A stretch of 32,936 nucleotides of DNA from an uncultured Lachnospiraceae bacterium (GCA_902766175.1 CACXCJ010000037.1:1-32936); one strand, 5' to 3'. Positions 16,528-25,068 are shown, counted from the stretch's first letter. Notes: a model not told the origin generated them from the letters alone. A program made the numbers and translations.

Positions 16528-16663
16528 AAAATGATTATATGATAAATAATGCACAATACAACGATGATTTATTTGAAGAAAACAACGAAAATAATCATTT
16601 AATGAGATTGTTAATTGATTATTTAATCAATTTGTGATATTTTCACAGCGGAACAAATGATTA
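16528..16663 (+). promoter_or_regulatory. Promoter with repeated operator-like half-sites for the aldolase operon
   Basis: A+T-rich control region. A candidate promoter is TTGATT (16615-16620), 17-nt spacer, TATTTT (16638-16643). The -35 is embedded in a perfect palindrome AATTGATTA-TT-TAATCAATT (16613-16632), and the -10 in TGTGA-TATTT-TCACA (16633-16647). AAATGATTA-type half-sites recur at 16528-16537 (AAATGATTAT), 16591-16600 (its exact inverse) and 16655-16663, just before the ribosome-binding site AGGAG at 16670-16674. These are likely binding sites of the DeoR-family regulator encoded at the end of the operon; that assignment is inference. Confidence 0.55.
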
Positions 16664-16684
16664 ACAGATAGGAGATGTTGCACA

Positions 16685-17530
16685 ATGCTTACTACGTTAA
16701 AGGATGTCCTCACATTTGCCGAGGAGAAGAATGCCGCTATTCCGCATTTTAACATCGATAATTTGGAGACAATTGAAGCAATTATGGATGGCGTCGAAGC
16801 GGAGCAGTGGCCGGTGATTCTTTCGGTCGGACAGGGGGCAATAAAAGCCGGCCAGGTTGTGTACCTGAGCGACCTGGTAAAAAGGATAGCCTCTGAGACA
16901 GATATTCCCGTAGTGCTGTTTTTGGATCATGGGATCGGCTATGAACAGGCAAAGATGGTTCTGGATCTCGGCTTTACTTCCGTGATGTTCGACGGTTCCC
17001 GCCTTCCGCTCGAAGAGAACATCAGAATCAGCCGCCAGGTAAAGGAGCTGGCGGAAAGCTATGGCGCATCCATAGAATGCGAGCTTGGTTCTATTGGCGG
17101 TGTCGAAGACGGAATGAAGGGAGGACATAACCTCGTGGACCTGAGCCAGGTGGAACCCTTTGTTCAGGCAGTCCATCCGGACGCACTCGCTATTGGAATC
17201 GGAAATGCGCACGGGATGTATAAGGCGGCGCCTTCCTTTGATTTTGACAGAATCCGGGCGTGCCGCCAAATGAAGGATATCCCGCCTCTGGTTCTTCATG
17301 GCGGCTCCGGGACGCCGGATCCGATGATCCGCAAGGCAATTGAACTCGGTATCCGCAAGATTAATGTGGCGACAGAATTGAGAATGGCGTTTATGGAGGG
17401 GCTGGAAGAAACCGTCGGAAAGAGGGATTTCTATCCGATGCTTAAGCACGCGAAAGAGAAGGTCACGGCAGTTGTTGTGCAGAAGATCAGACTGTTTCGG
17501 GGATCGGCTGTCTGGGAAGGAAAAGAATAA
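16685..17530 (+). CDS. Class II (zinc) ketose-bisphosphate aldolase
   Basis: 281-residue class II aldolase of the FbaA/GatY/IolJ family, splitting a ketose (bis)phosphate to dihydroxyacetone phosphate or a related C3 plus an aldehyde. Visible catalytic features: D81-H82 in LDHG (proton donor and zinc ligand), the ECELGSIGG segment (131-139), zinc ligands H176 (NAHG) and H205 (LHGGSG) and N227 (KINVATE). AGGAG lies 10 nt before the ATG. It is the first gene of a six-gene operon with a PfkB kinase starting immediately after its stop, so the substrate is probably the product of that kinase, not glycolytic fructose bisphosphate. Exact substrate undetermined. Confidence 0.92.
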   Translation: MLTTLKDVLTFAEEKNAAIPHFNIDNLETIEAIMDGVEAEQWPVILSVGQGAIKAGQVVYLSDLVKRIASETDIPVVLFLDHGIGYEQAKMVLDLGFTSVMFDGSRLPLEENIRISRQVKELAESYGASIECELGSIGGVEDGMKGGHNLVDLSQVEPFVQAVHPDALAIGIGNAHGMYKAAPSFDFDRIRACRQMKDIPPLVLHGGSGTPDPMIRKAIELGIRKINVATELRMAFMEGLEETVGKRDFYPMLKHAKEKVTAVVVQKIRLFRGSAVWEGKE

Positions 17531-18487
17531 ATGGATCACAGAATTATCTGCGTAGGTGAAACCATCGCTGACTTATATGCATACCCGATCAGCCAGGTTG
17601 CCCTCAATGCGGATTATCACCTTCTTGAGAGCTTTCAGGTAAGAACCGGCGGGGATGCCCATAACAATGCGGTGGATCTTGCCAGCCTCGGCGAAGAAGT
17701 GATTTATGTGGGACCCATAGGGGACGATTTTTTCGCGGAAAACTGCCTGGCGTCAATGAAGGATGTGGGGATCAACACAGATCATGTGATTCGCTGCCCG
17801 GGCAAGGAGCAGACAAAATCACTGATCCTTCTAGGAAAGGACGGAGGCCGGACCTTTTATCAGCTTTTTGAGACAAGCCAGGCGTTCAGGGAAGAGGACA
17901 TTGACCTGTCCGTATTAGATCATGCAGATTTTCTGGAAATAGGCGGAACGTTTCACATGACGCAGTTTGACGGGGAAGGCGCGCGGAAGCTCCTGGAAAT
18001 ATGCAGGAAAAAAGGAATTGTCACAGGCATGGATGTGACAATGGACAGAACGGGAAGGTGGGGAGAGATCATCGAATCCAATTACCCGTATCTGGATTAC
18101 TTTTTCCCCAGCATAGAACAGGCAGTGGAACTCACTCACCGCAGCAGCATTCCGGATATGGCCGCATTTTTCCTGGAGCGCGGGGTCGGGCATGTCGTGA
18201 TTAAGGCAGGTGATCAGGGGTCCTTTTACATGGATCATCAGCAGTCCGTTCAGTGTGGATGCTATAAGGTAGCCGTAAAGGACACTACGGGAGCGGGAGA
18301 TGCTTTTGTGGCCGGGATGATCTATGGAATTGAACATAAATATGATATCCGCAGATGCATGACATTTGCCACAGCCTGCTCCGCCCTGGTGATTCAGGAT
18401 ATAGGTGCAACTGCCGGCATTCGCAGTCTCTCCCAGGTGCAGAGATTCATCGAAGAACATGGGGAGCCTGCTGTATCGGTCTCATAG
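17531..18487 (+). CDS. PfkB-family carbohydrate kinase
   Basis: 318-residue ribokinase-fold kinase that phosphorylates a sugar, keto-sugar or sugar acid with ATP. The N-terminal substrate region has VRTGGDAHNNAVDLASLG (~37-54, the PfkB GG motif), then VGPIGDDFFAE (~60-70). The C-terminal signature TTGAGDAFVAG has catalytic D257. The ATG abuts the aldolase TAA with no gap, implying coupled expression. Kinase plus class II aldolase resembles the IolC/IolJ step for 2-deoxy-5-keto-gluconate or the LacC/GatY step for tagatose; I cannot choose between these from sequence alone. Confidence 0.9.
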   Translation: MDHRIICVGETIADLYAYPISQVALNADYHLLESFQVRTGGDAHNNAVDLASLGEEVIYVGPIGDDFFAENCLASMKDVGINTDHVIRCPGKEQTKSLILLGKDGGRTFYQLFETSQAFREEDIDLSVLDHADFLEIGGTFHMTQFDGEGARKLLEICRKKGIVTGMDVTMDRTGRWGEIIESNYPYLDYFFPSIEQAVELTHRSSIPDMAAFFLERGVGHVVIKAGDQGSFYMDHQQSVQCGCYKVAVKDTTGAGDAFVAGMIYGIEHKYDIRRCMTFATACSALVIQDIGATAGIRSLSQVQRFIEEHGEPAVSVS

Positions 18488-18555
18488 TGGGAAGACTCTG
18501 TGAAGTGATCTGTAAAATGTGGATGCTGTATCAATCCATTTATAAGGAGGAAAAT

Positions 18556-19635
18556 ATGAAGAGAAAGAGTTTGGCAATTCTGACAGTCACTGCATTAACG
18601 TGTGGAATTATTTCCGGATGTGGCGGAAGTACACAGACAGCGACATCGGCAGCTGCCTCTGCGGAGAGCACAGCGGCTGAAACGAGCGCGGCAGAAAGCG
18701 GAGCGTCTGAAACGGCCAAATCTGCGGAAACTTCGGCAGCAGCCTCTTCATCCTGGAAACCCGAGAAGGATCTCAGTGCCATTGTTTACTGGGGAGCAGG
18801 CGGGACAACAGATACATGCGTGAGAGGTGTTATCAATTCCATTCCGGAAGGTGAGTTAGAAAAGAATATTATTGTTTCCAATGTGGCAGGCGGTTCCGGA
18901 CTGGTTGGATTTCAGCAGTTTATGAGTGCGGATGCGGATGGCTATACGATCGGCGTTTATAACTGCGATATGGTTCTGAATTACGTACTGGGAAATACGG
19001 ACATTGATTCGTCAAAGATTGTTCCGCTGGCATGCATTGAGCAGGATCCTTATCTCCTGATTGTCAAGAAGGATGCGCCATACGACACCTTTGAGGAGTT
19101 TGTTGATTACTGCAAGGAACATCCGGGTGAGGTTTCCATCGGGGATACCGGTTCCGGCGCCGTGCCGCATCTGGTTTATACGGCACTGAACAAAGGCCTC
19201 GGGCTTGAAACCTCTACCGTAGCATATGATTCTTCGGGAGATAGTGTCATTGCAGTGGTGAGTGGAGAGTGCACGGCAACGGTTGCCGCACCCGGCGTTG
19301 CAAAAGGACAGCTGGATGCAGGGGAAGTGAAGGCTCTTGCGTGCTCCGGACAAAAGAGGCTGGATGCGTATCCCGATGTTCCGTGTATGAGTGAGCTCTA
19401 TGATGAGATCAGCGACATGAATATTCTGAGCTGGATTACCGTCTGCGTCAAGGAAGGAACCCCGGATGGAGCCGTTTCGTATCTGCAGAAAATCTTCCAG
19501 GACGGCGCTGCATCGGATTCCTATAAGGAAACGCTGCAGGGATTTGGATTCCAGAGCGTACCCGCAATGGATCATGATGAGATGCTGAAGTTTGTGGCGG
19601 ATCAGCAGGCCTACTATGAGAGTGTTGCGAAATAA
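18556..19635 (+). CDS. tctC: Tripartite tricarboxylate transporter substrate-binding lipoprotein (TctC/BugD type)
   Basis: 359-residue extracytoplasmic binding protein. A lipoprotein signal peptide ends in IISGC with lipidated Cys22, followed by a long Ser/Ala/Thr/Glu linker (~25-70), then the Bug fold: DLSAIVYWGAGGTTDTCVRGVINSIP (~75-100), VSNVAGGSGLVGFQQFMSADADGYTIG (~110-137) and IGDTGSGAVPHLVYTAL (~195-212), typical anion-binding loops. Ligands of this family are carboxylates. AAGGAGG sits 5 nt before the ATG. It lies 68 bp after the kinase and is followed by a hairpin that may raise its yield relative to the membrane subunits. Confidence 0.92.
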   Translation: MKRKSLAILTVTALTCGIISGCGGSTQTATSAAASAESTAAETSAAESGASETAKSAETSAAASSSWKPEKDLSAIVYWGAGGTTDTCVRGVINSIPEGELEKNIIVSNVAGGSGLVGFQQFMSADADGYTIGVYNCDMVLNYVLGNTDIDSSKIVPLACIEQDPYLLIVKKDAPYDTFEEFVDYCKEHPGEVSIGDTGSGAVPHLVYTALNKGLGLETSTVAYDSSGDSVIAVVSGECTATVAAPGVAKGQLDAGEVKALACSGQKRLDAYPDVPCMSELYDEISDMNILSWITVCVKEGTPDGAVSYLQKIFQDGAASDSYKETLQGFGFQSVPAMDHDEMLKFVADQQAYYESVAK

Positions 19636-19675
19636 CCCGTATTCAGAAGGCAAAAGAACATAGAGTGATTTGTTT

Positions 19676-19699
19676 TAGGCCGCCATCCCTGGCGGCCTA
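19676..19699 (+). other. Stable intercistronic hairpin between tctC and tctB
   Basis: TAGGCCGCCA-TCCC-TGGCGGCCTA is a perfect 10-bp stem with a tetraloop. On the plus transcript it is followed by A residues, not U, so it is not a normal terminator for this operon. Such hairpins after binding-protein genes commonly protect the upstream mRNA from 3' decay. Confidence 0.7.
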
Positions 19700-19725
19700 A
19701 AAAAGAATGATTTCTGGGTGAGAAC

Positions 19726-20184
19726 GTGAAAAAGTACAATATCTTATGTGCGGTAATTTTCATTATCATAGCGGTGGGAATATTTGCGAGCGCTTCTACC
19801 CTGCCGCCTGGCTCACAGAACAGTATCGGAGCAGGGGACTGGCCAAAGGCTCTGTCAGTGGTTTTGATTCTGCTTTCTGTTGTTTTGATGATTCAGAGTC
19901 TGCGATCAGGTGACGTAAAAGAAAATGCCGCGGATTTTTCGATACATACGGAAAATTTCAAAAAAGTCCTGTCAGCGATTGCGATTCTGGCCGGATTCTG
20001 CCTGCTGCTGTACCTGTGCGGCTTTGTCATTGCCTCCTGTTTTATGCTTCCATGTGTGATGGTTCTTATGGGAGAACACAGGGCTAAGGTATTTATACCG
20101 CTGACGGCATTTGTTGTGATCTTCATTTATGTGGTTTTCTCAATTTTGCTGAAATTAGCGTTACCTAAGGGAATATTATTCTGA
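19726..20184 (+). CDS. tctB: Tripartite tricarboxylate transporter small membrane subunit TctB
   Basis: 152-residue protein with four hydrophobic segments: ~3-24 (ILCAVIFIIIAVGIFASAS), ~43-58, ~82-105 (AIAILAGFCLLLYLCGFVIASC) and ~125-148. The GAGDWPKAL segment (~36-44) after the first helix is the usual TctB pattern (small, PxxP/W-type turn). Start codon is GTG at 19726 with GGGTGAG upstream. It lies between tctC and tctA as expected and partners the large subunit TctA in carboxylate uptake driven by ion gradients. Confidence 0.88.
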   Translation: MKKYNILCAVIFIIIAVGIFASASTLPPGSQNSIGAGDWPKALSVVLILLSVVLMIQSLRSGDVKENAADFSIHTENFKKVLSAIAILAGFCLLLYLCGFVIASCFMLPCVMVLMGEHRAKVFIPLTAFVVIFIYVVFSILLKLALPKGILF

Positions 20185-20203
20185 GTGTTGAGGAGTTATC
20201 AAA

Positions 20204-21703
20204 ATGATGAGTTCGATGATTGCAGCGCTAGGGGTGGTGTTTGCTCCGGGGAATGTGCTTTTGATGATGCTCGGCACGCTTCTTGGCATTTTTATCGGGG
20301 CCATGCCTGGATTATCCTCCGTGATGGGGCTCTCGATCATGATGCCGCTGACCCTTACCATGAAGGGCGCATCCGGGATCCTCATGCTCCTTGGGCTGTG
20401 GTGTGGTGCAATTTACGGCGGTTCCATAACTGCGATATTGATTAAAACGCCAGGCACTGCCAATTCAGCAGCAACTACATTGGACGGCTATCCCATGGCG
20501 ACAAAGCTCGGCCAGCCGGGGCGGGCGCTTGGAATTTCCACGATGGCTTCGACCTTTGGAGGAATTTTTTCCGCCATTATGCTTTTGTGGATTTCCCCTA
20601 TTCTGGGCAGGTTTGCGTTGAAGTTCGGAGCGCCAGAATATTTTGCGCTGGCGGTATTTGGCTTGTCTATGGTTACGAGTATCTCTGCGAAGAACGTGAC
20701 AAAGGGGCTGATCAGCGCCGTGATTGGTCTTATGATGGCGACAGTGGGAATAGATTCCCTGACCGGGCAGCAGCGGTTTACGTTTGGAACGGTTTATTTT
20801 ATGGGCGGGATCGCGATGATTCCAGTATTAATTGCCCTGTATGCGTTTTCCCAGGGACTTCAGAACATTGAAGCTGGAAATGATGGAGGGAATAAGCGTA
20901 CCACACAGAAAATTAAACGCATTCTTCCGACGTGGCAGGATACAAAAACTGTCTTTCCGACGATGCTTCGATCCAGCATTATCGGTACTGTAATTGGCGC
21001 GATTCCCGGTACCGGCGGTGACATAGCATGCTGGGTGGGGTATAATGAGGCTAAACGGGTTTCCAAGCATAAGGATCAGTTTGGAAAAGGCGCTCCGGAA
21101 GGAATTGCGGCACCGGAAGCGGCAAACAATGCCATTTCCGGAGGAGCACTCATTCCGCTGCTCACTCTGGGAATTCCGGGAGATGCAGGCACCGCAATTA
21201 TGCTGAGTGCGCTCATGATGCAGGGCATTGTTCCCGGACCGCTGCTTTTTCAGACACAGGGAGAGACCGTTTATACGGTTATCATGGGGATGTTTCTGGC
21301 GAATATCTGTATGTGTGTCCTCGGCTTTCTGGGCCTCCGGGGGTTCGCAAAGATCGGAGAAATCTCAAACACATATCTCACGCCGATTGTCTTTGCGTTC
21401 TGCGTCGTCGGTACTTATGCGGTGAACAATAACATCGGGGATATCGTCCTGATGATGGTTTTGGGAGTGATCTCGTTCTTTCTGATCAAGCTGGATTTCC
21501 CGATGCCTCCCGTTATACTGGGACTGATTCTTGGAAATCTGGCAGAAAAAAATCTTCAGAGATCGCTTGTTTTGTCTCACGGAGATGTTACGATTTTTTT
21601 CCGCAGACCGATTTCGTGTATTTTGATCGTAATTTCATTGGTTTCGATTTTCTGGCCGCTATTGAGGAAAATGGCAGAAATGCTGGCGATGAAGAAAAAG
21701 TGA
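20204..21703 (+). CDS. tctA: Tripartite tricarboxylate transporter large permease TctA
   Basis: 499-residue permease, full family length, about twelve membrane spans. Typical segments: GIFIGAMPGLSSVMGLSIMMPLT (~29-51), YGGSITAILIKTPGTANSAATTLDGYPM (~70-97), IGAIPGTGGDIACWVGYNEAKR (~265-286) and PEAANNAISGGALIPLLTLGIPGDAGTAIML (~302-333). The two PG-containing inverted motifs are the hallmark of this family. The start follows tctB by 19 bp (ATGATG; the first is used here). Together with TctB and TctC it forms a complete transporter; the DeoR gene starts six bp after its stop. Confidence 0.95.
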   Translation: MMSSMIAALGVVFAPGNVLLMMLGTLLGIFIGAMPGLSSVMGLSIMMPLTLTMKGASGILMLLGLWCGAIYGGSITAILIKTPGTANSAATTLDGYPMATKLGQPGRALGISTMASTFGGIFSAIMLLWISPILGRFALKFGAPEYFALAVFGLSMVTSISAKNVTKGLISAVIGLMMATVGIDSLTGQQRFTFGTVYFMGGIAMIPVLIALYAFSQGLQNIEAGNDGGNKRTTQKIKRILPTWQDTKTVFPTMLRSSIIGTVIGAIPGTGGDIACWVGYNEAKRVSKHKDQFGKGAPEGIAAPEAANNAISGGALIPLLTLGIPGDAGTAIMLSALMMQGIVPGPLLFQTQGETVYTVIMGMFLANICMCVLGFLGLRGFAKIGEISNTYLTPIVFAFCVVGTYAVNNNIGDIVLMMVLGVISFFLIKLDFPMPPVILGLILGNLAEKNLQRSLVLSHGDVTIFFRRPISCILIVISLVSIFWPLLRKMAEMLAMKKK

Positions 21704-21709
21704 TTAATT

Positions 21710-22468
21710 ATGAAAAGTTCTGAGCGTCAAAATCTGATTCTTTCTATTTTGAAAGGGCGTGAATCCATTTCTGTCAGCGAACTGATTGAGATGGTACCTG
21801 CCTCCCCGGCCACAATCCGCCGAGACATTGTTGAGCTCTCTGATACAGGAGTCATCCGCAGGACGCATGGAAAGGTTTTGCGGGGAGATGGTCACAGGGC
21901 GCCGGAATATGAGATGCGTGATACCGTTCAGAACGAAGAGAAACAACTGATAGGAAAATTCGCAGCAAGTCTGGTGAAGGAAAATGACACGATCTTTATT
22001 GATGCCGGAACCACCACACTTGCCATGGCGCAGCACTTGAAACCATTAAAGAAATTGTGTGTTATTACAAATTCCATTCCTATTGCCGAAGAATTAAATG
22101 GTTCAGATCTTAATGTCTTCATGCCCGGCGGCCTTGTAGAGGACATGTGCGTGGCAGATTTCAATACCGTGCAGTACCTGGCAGAACATATCGCAGACAA
22201 GGCATTTATCGGAGCGTCAGGCGTGAGGGGCCTGGAGGGGCTTACGGTTTCTTCGAGCCTGCAGTTTGCAGTAAAGCGCCAGATGGTCGCATCTGCCAGA
22301 GAGGTTTATGCCTTGCTGGATTCTGAAAAATTCCATATCACCGGCGTGAGTCTGTTTGCCAGATTTAAGGAGCTGACTGGAATTGTTACGACGTACCCGA
22401 TCAAAAATCAGGACCTTCTGAAGGTGCTGGAGCAGAACCATGTCAAGGTGTTTTACGCAAATCAATGA
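21710..22468 (+). CDS. DeoR/GlpR-family transcriptional regulator
   Basis: 252 residues. N-terminal DeoR helix-turn-helix (~5-57: QNLILSILKGRESISVSEL; PATIRRDIVELSDTGVIRRTHG) and a DeoR C-terminal sugar-phosphate sensor domain (~75-235), with DTIFIDAGTTTLAMAQHL, NSIPIAEEL, MPGGLV and KAFIGASGV motifs. These proteins typically repress sugar catabolic operons and are released by a phosphorylated intermediate, here perhaps the kinase product. Last gene of the operon; starting six bp after tctA, it would be auto-regulated from the same promoter. The 92 bp after it holds no recognisable terminator. Confidence 0.93.
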   Translation: MKSSERQNLILSILKGRESISVSELIEMVPASPATIRRDIVELSDTGVIRRTHGKVLRGDGHRAPEYEMRDTVQNEEKQLIGKFAASLVKENDTIFIDAGTTTLAMAQHLKPLKKLCVITNSIPIAEELNGSDLNVFMPGGLVEDMCVADFNTVQYLAEHIADKAFIGASGVRGLEGLTVSSSLQFAVKRQMVASAREVYALLDSEKFHITGVSLFARFKELTGIVTTYPIKNQDLLKVLEQNHVKVFYANQ

Positions 22469-22560
22469 CAGCATCTGCGCTTTAAAACGCTGTATTGCTT
22501 CATCGGCAGTCGGGAGTTCCTGAATGAGTGGTCAATGCTATCTGAGATAAGAGGTAAAAA

Positions 22561-23748
22561 ATGGAAAAGCCAATGGATTCTTTTTCAAAGTCACTGATTG
22601 CGGACCGCCGCGAGATTATCTTCAGGCCGGAGGTCTATAAATTTCAGAAATTTTCGGAGATGGCGGAGCAGTTCCGGCTGAACGAGCGGGATCTTGTCAT
22701 GACGAATGCGCACATCTTCGAGGATTACATGAAGGATGCGGGGCTGAAATGCCAGTTCGTCTTCCGGGAGAAGTTCGGGCCGGGCGAGCCGAGTGAGCAG
22801 ATGATCCAGGAAATTTTTGACGCGGTTCCCTACGACAGCTATGACCGCGTCATCGCGGCCGGCGGGGGTGCAATTCTGGACCTCTGCAAGCTGATGGGGT
22901 GCAGACGGCCGGACACGGTGCACAACCTTTTCTTCAAGCGTTTTCCGGTGCTGCATGAGAAGGAGGTCATTGCGGTTCCAACGACCTGCGGCACCGGCTC
23001 GGAGTGCACGAATATTTCCGTCGCGATTGTGCGGGACGAGAAGGACGGCGTGCTGACAGGCGGCGAGACGAAGCTGGGACTGGTGTCCGACGACATGATC
23101 CCGGACAAGGTGTGTCTGATCCCGGAGCTTCTCACGACGCTTCCCTACAAGCCGTTCGCCTGCTCGGCGATCGATGCGCTGGTGCACGCCACGGAGTCGT
23201 TCCTGAGCCCGCACCGGAAGACCATGACATCCGAGCTTTTCAGCGAGAAGGCGATGGAGCTCATTCTCGAGGGGTTCCAGCGGATCGCCGCCGAGGGCTC
23301 GGAGGCGAGATTCGCCTTTCTGGATCCGTTCGTCACGGCGAGCTTTTACGCCGGAATCGCGTTCTTGAAGGCGGGCTGCGGACCGGTGCACGGCATGAGC
23401 TTTCCGCTCGGCGGAACCTATCACGTGCCGCACGGGGAGAGCAACTACATGCTTTTCGGCGCCATCCTGGACTACTATGACGCACATAAGCCGGACGGAG
23501 AGCTGATGCGCTTCAAGGCGCTTGTGGCGCGGAGCCTGAACTGCAGTCCGCAGGATGCGATCCCGGCGCTCGAGGCCCTTCTGCAGAGGATTCTCCCGCT
23601 CAGGGCGCTGCATGAGTGCGGTTTTACCGAGGAGGACTGCAGGACGTTCCCCGTTTCGGTCGAGGCGAACCAGCAGCGGCTCATGACGAACGCCTACTAT
23701 CCGCTGGATCTTTCGAGCGAGGAGGCAATCTACCGGAAGTGCCTGTGA
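22561..23748 (+). CDS. Iron-containing alcohol dehydrogenase, 4-hydroxybutyrate dehydrogenase type
   Basis: 395-residue group III Fe-dependent alcohol dehydrogenase. Dinucleotide motif AAGGGAILDLCKL (~99-111), VPTTCGTGSECTN (~139-151) and metal ligands in SAIDALVHATESF (~202-214, Asp and His) and GPVHGMSFPLGGTYHVPHGESN (~276-297, two His). Many segments match the 4-hydroxybutyrate dehydrogenase of Clostridium kluyveri as I recall it (FQEKYGLGEPS-like FREKFGPGEPS; PLR.CG near the C-terminus), making succinate semialdehyde/4-hydroxybutyrate interconversion the best guess. GAGG lies 8 nt upstream of the start. The genes after it (amidohydrolase, flavin oxidoreductase) run in the same direction. 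Confidence 0.85.
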   Translation: MEKPMDSFSKSLIADRREIIFRPEVYKFQKFSEMAEQFRLNERDLVMTNAHIFEDYMKDAGLKCQFVFREKFGPGEPSEQMIQEIFDAVPYDSYDRVIAAGGGAILDLCKLMGCRRPDTVHNLFFKRFPVLHEKEVIAVPTTCGTGSECTNISVAIVRDEKDGVLTGGETKLGLVSDDMIPDKVCLIPELLTTLPYKPFACSAIDALVHATESFLSPHRKTMTSELFSEKAMELILEGFQRIAAEGSEARFAFLDPFVTASFYAGIAFLKAGCGPVHGMSFPLGGTYHVPHGESNYMLFGAILDYYDAHKPDGELMRFKALVARSLNCSPQDAIPALEALLQRILPLRALHECGFTEEDCRTFPVSVEANQQRLMTNAYYPLDLSSEEAIYRKCL

Positions 23749-23792
23749 GCAGCGGCACGTTCCGGAGGAGGCGCGGAGATTCGGAGGAATTC

Positions 23793-24980
23793 ATGGACAT
23801 TCTGAGAGAGGTGGAAGGTGCAGAGCAGGAGCTGATTGCGCTCCGGCGCAGCTTCCACGAGCATCCGGAGACCGGGTGGCACGAGACCGGAACGCAGAAG
23901 ATGATCGAGGAGGCGCTCTCTGCTGCCGGCATTCCGTACAGAGAGGTGTGCGGGACCGGCGTCATCGCAGAGATTGCCGGAAGGAATTCCGGGGACAAAA
24001 TTCTCGGGATCCGGTCGGATATCGATGCCCTCCCGGTTCAGGAGGAGACAGCGCTTCCGTTTTCGTCGGTAAATGACGGCGTGATGCACGCCTGCGGGCA
24101 CGACGCACACATGGCGGTGCTTCTGGAGACCGGGAAGATCCTGAATGCGCACCGGGAGGACCTGAAGGTCCGCGTCCGCCTCATTTTCCAGCCGGCGGAG
24201 GAATTCATTGAGGACAGCGGTGCGTATCACATGAAGGACCTGAAGGAGGTGACGGAGTGCACGAGGCTCATCGGCCTCCACATCTTCTCGGCGATTCCGG
24301 CAGGAAAAGCCTCCATCGAGGAGGGGCCGATCATGGCCTCTGCAGACACCTTTGATGTGGAGATCCGGGGAAAGGGCGGACACGGCGCGCATCCGGAGCT
24401 GTGCATCGACCCGATCGCGGCGGGCGTCATGTTCCACGAGGGCGTGAGCCGCTTTCTAGCGAGAAGGCATAATCCGATCTCCCCGGCGGTGATCAGCATC
24501 ACCTCCTTTCAGGCGGGCACGACCAGCAACGTCATACCGGATACGGCGCATCTCTCCGGGACCACGAGAGCGTCCGACCCGGAGCTCCGCGACCGCTTCG
24601 CGGAAATTTTAGGGCGGATCGCCTCCGCGGTGGAGGCGGAGACCGGGGCGGGCGTCAAGGTGGACTACCACTGGGGCTGCCCCGTGACGGTGAATGACCC
24701 GGCGGCGGCCAGAACCGGAAGAAGGGCCGCGGAGGAGGTGTTCGGGGCGGAAAATGTGATCCACGTCCCGTTCTCGATGATCGGCGAGGATTTCTCCAAG
24801 TACCGGAACGAGAAGGCGTTTCTGCTTCTCGGCGGCGGGTACCGCGACCCGTCCAGGGTCTTCGCCCAGCACAGCCCGCACTTTGTGATTGATGAATCGG
24901 TGCTGAAATATGGCCCGGCCTATTTTCTTCAATATGTGAGGGACTGGGAGGAGGAGCTCTTCGGAGAGAGCAGACTTTGA
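23793..24980 (+). CDS. M20-family amidohydrolase (hippurate/N-acyl-amino-acid hydrolase type)
   Basis: 395-residue M20D metallopeptidase-like amidohydrolase that cleaves N-acyl amino acids or related amides. Metal ligands in HACGHDAHMA (~98-107), FQPAEEF (~132-138), GLHIFS (~161) and a C-terminal QHSPHFVIDE (~361-370). A dimerisation lid domain starts around residue 185 (DVEIRGKGGHGAHPE). Start taken at 23793, where TCGGAGGA precedes the ATG; an open extension upstream runs into the previous gene. The gap after the dehydrogenase is 44 bp, suggesting one transcript. Natural substrate unknown. Confidence 0.92.
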   Translation: MDILREVEGAEQELIALRRSFHEHPETGWHETGTQKMIEEALSAAGIPYREVCGTGVIAEIAGRNSGDKILGIRSDIDALPVQEETALPFSSVNDGVMHACGHDAHMAVLLETGKILNAHREDLKVRVRLIFQPAEEFIEDSGAYHMKDLKEVTECTRLIGLHIFSAIPAGKASIEEGPIMASADTFDVEIRGKGGHGAHPELCIDPIAAGVMFHEGVSRFLARRHNPISPAVISITSFQAGTTSNVIPDTAHLSGTTRASDPELRDRFAEILGRIASAVEAETGAGVKVDYHWGCPVTVNDPAAARTGRRAAEEVFGAENVIHVPFSMIGEDFSKYRNEKAFLLLGGGYRDPSRVFAQHSPHFVIDESVLKYGPAYFLQYVRDWEEELFGESRL

Positions 24981-25033
24981 TTCCCGGAGTGCCCGCATTC
25001 TCCCGCATCATTCTCCCACACCATTTTTTCAGG

Positions 25034-25068
25034 GAATCGGTCAAAAACCGGTTCCTTGCTGTTATACT
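25034..25068 (+). promoter_or_regulatory. Promoter with inverted repeat before the flavin oxidoreductase
   Basis: An extended -10, TGT-TATACT (25060-25068), predicts transcription from about 25075. Just upstream is an inverted repeat GAATCGGT-CAAAA-ACCGGTTC (25034-25054; 7 of 8 pairs), placed where a -35 would be, so it could be an activator or repressor site. No good -35 is visible. Confidence 0.5.

Noticed and set aside
16633-16647. Canonical Crp site
   Set aside because: TGTGA and TCACA are present but separated by five, not six, bases, and the region is A+T-rich; kept only as a weak possibility.
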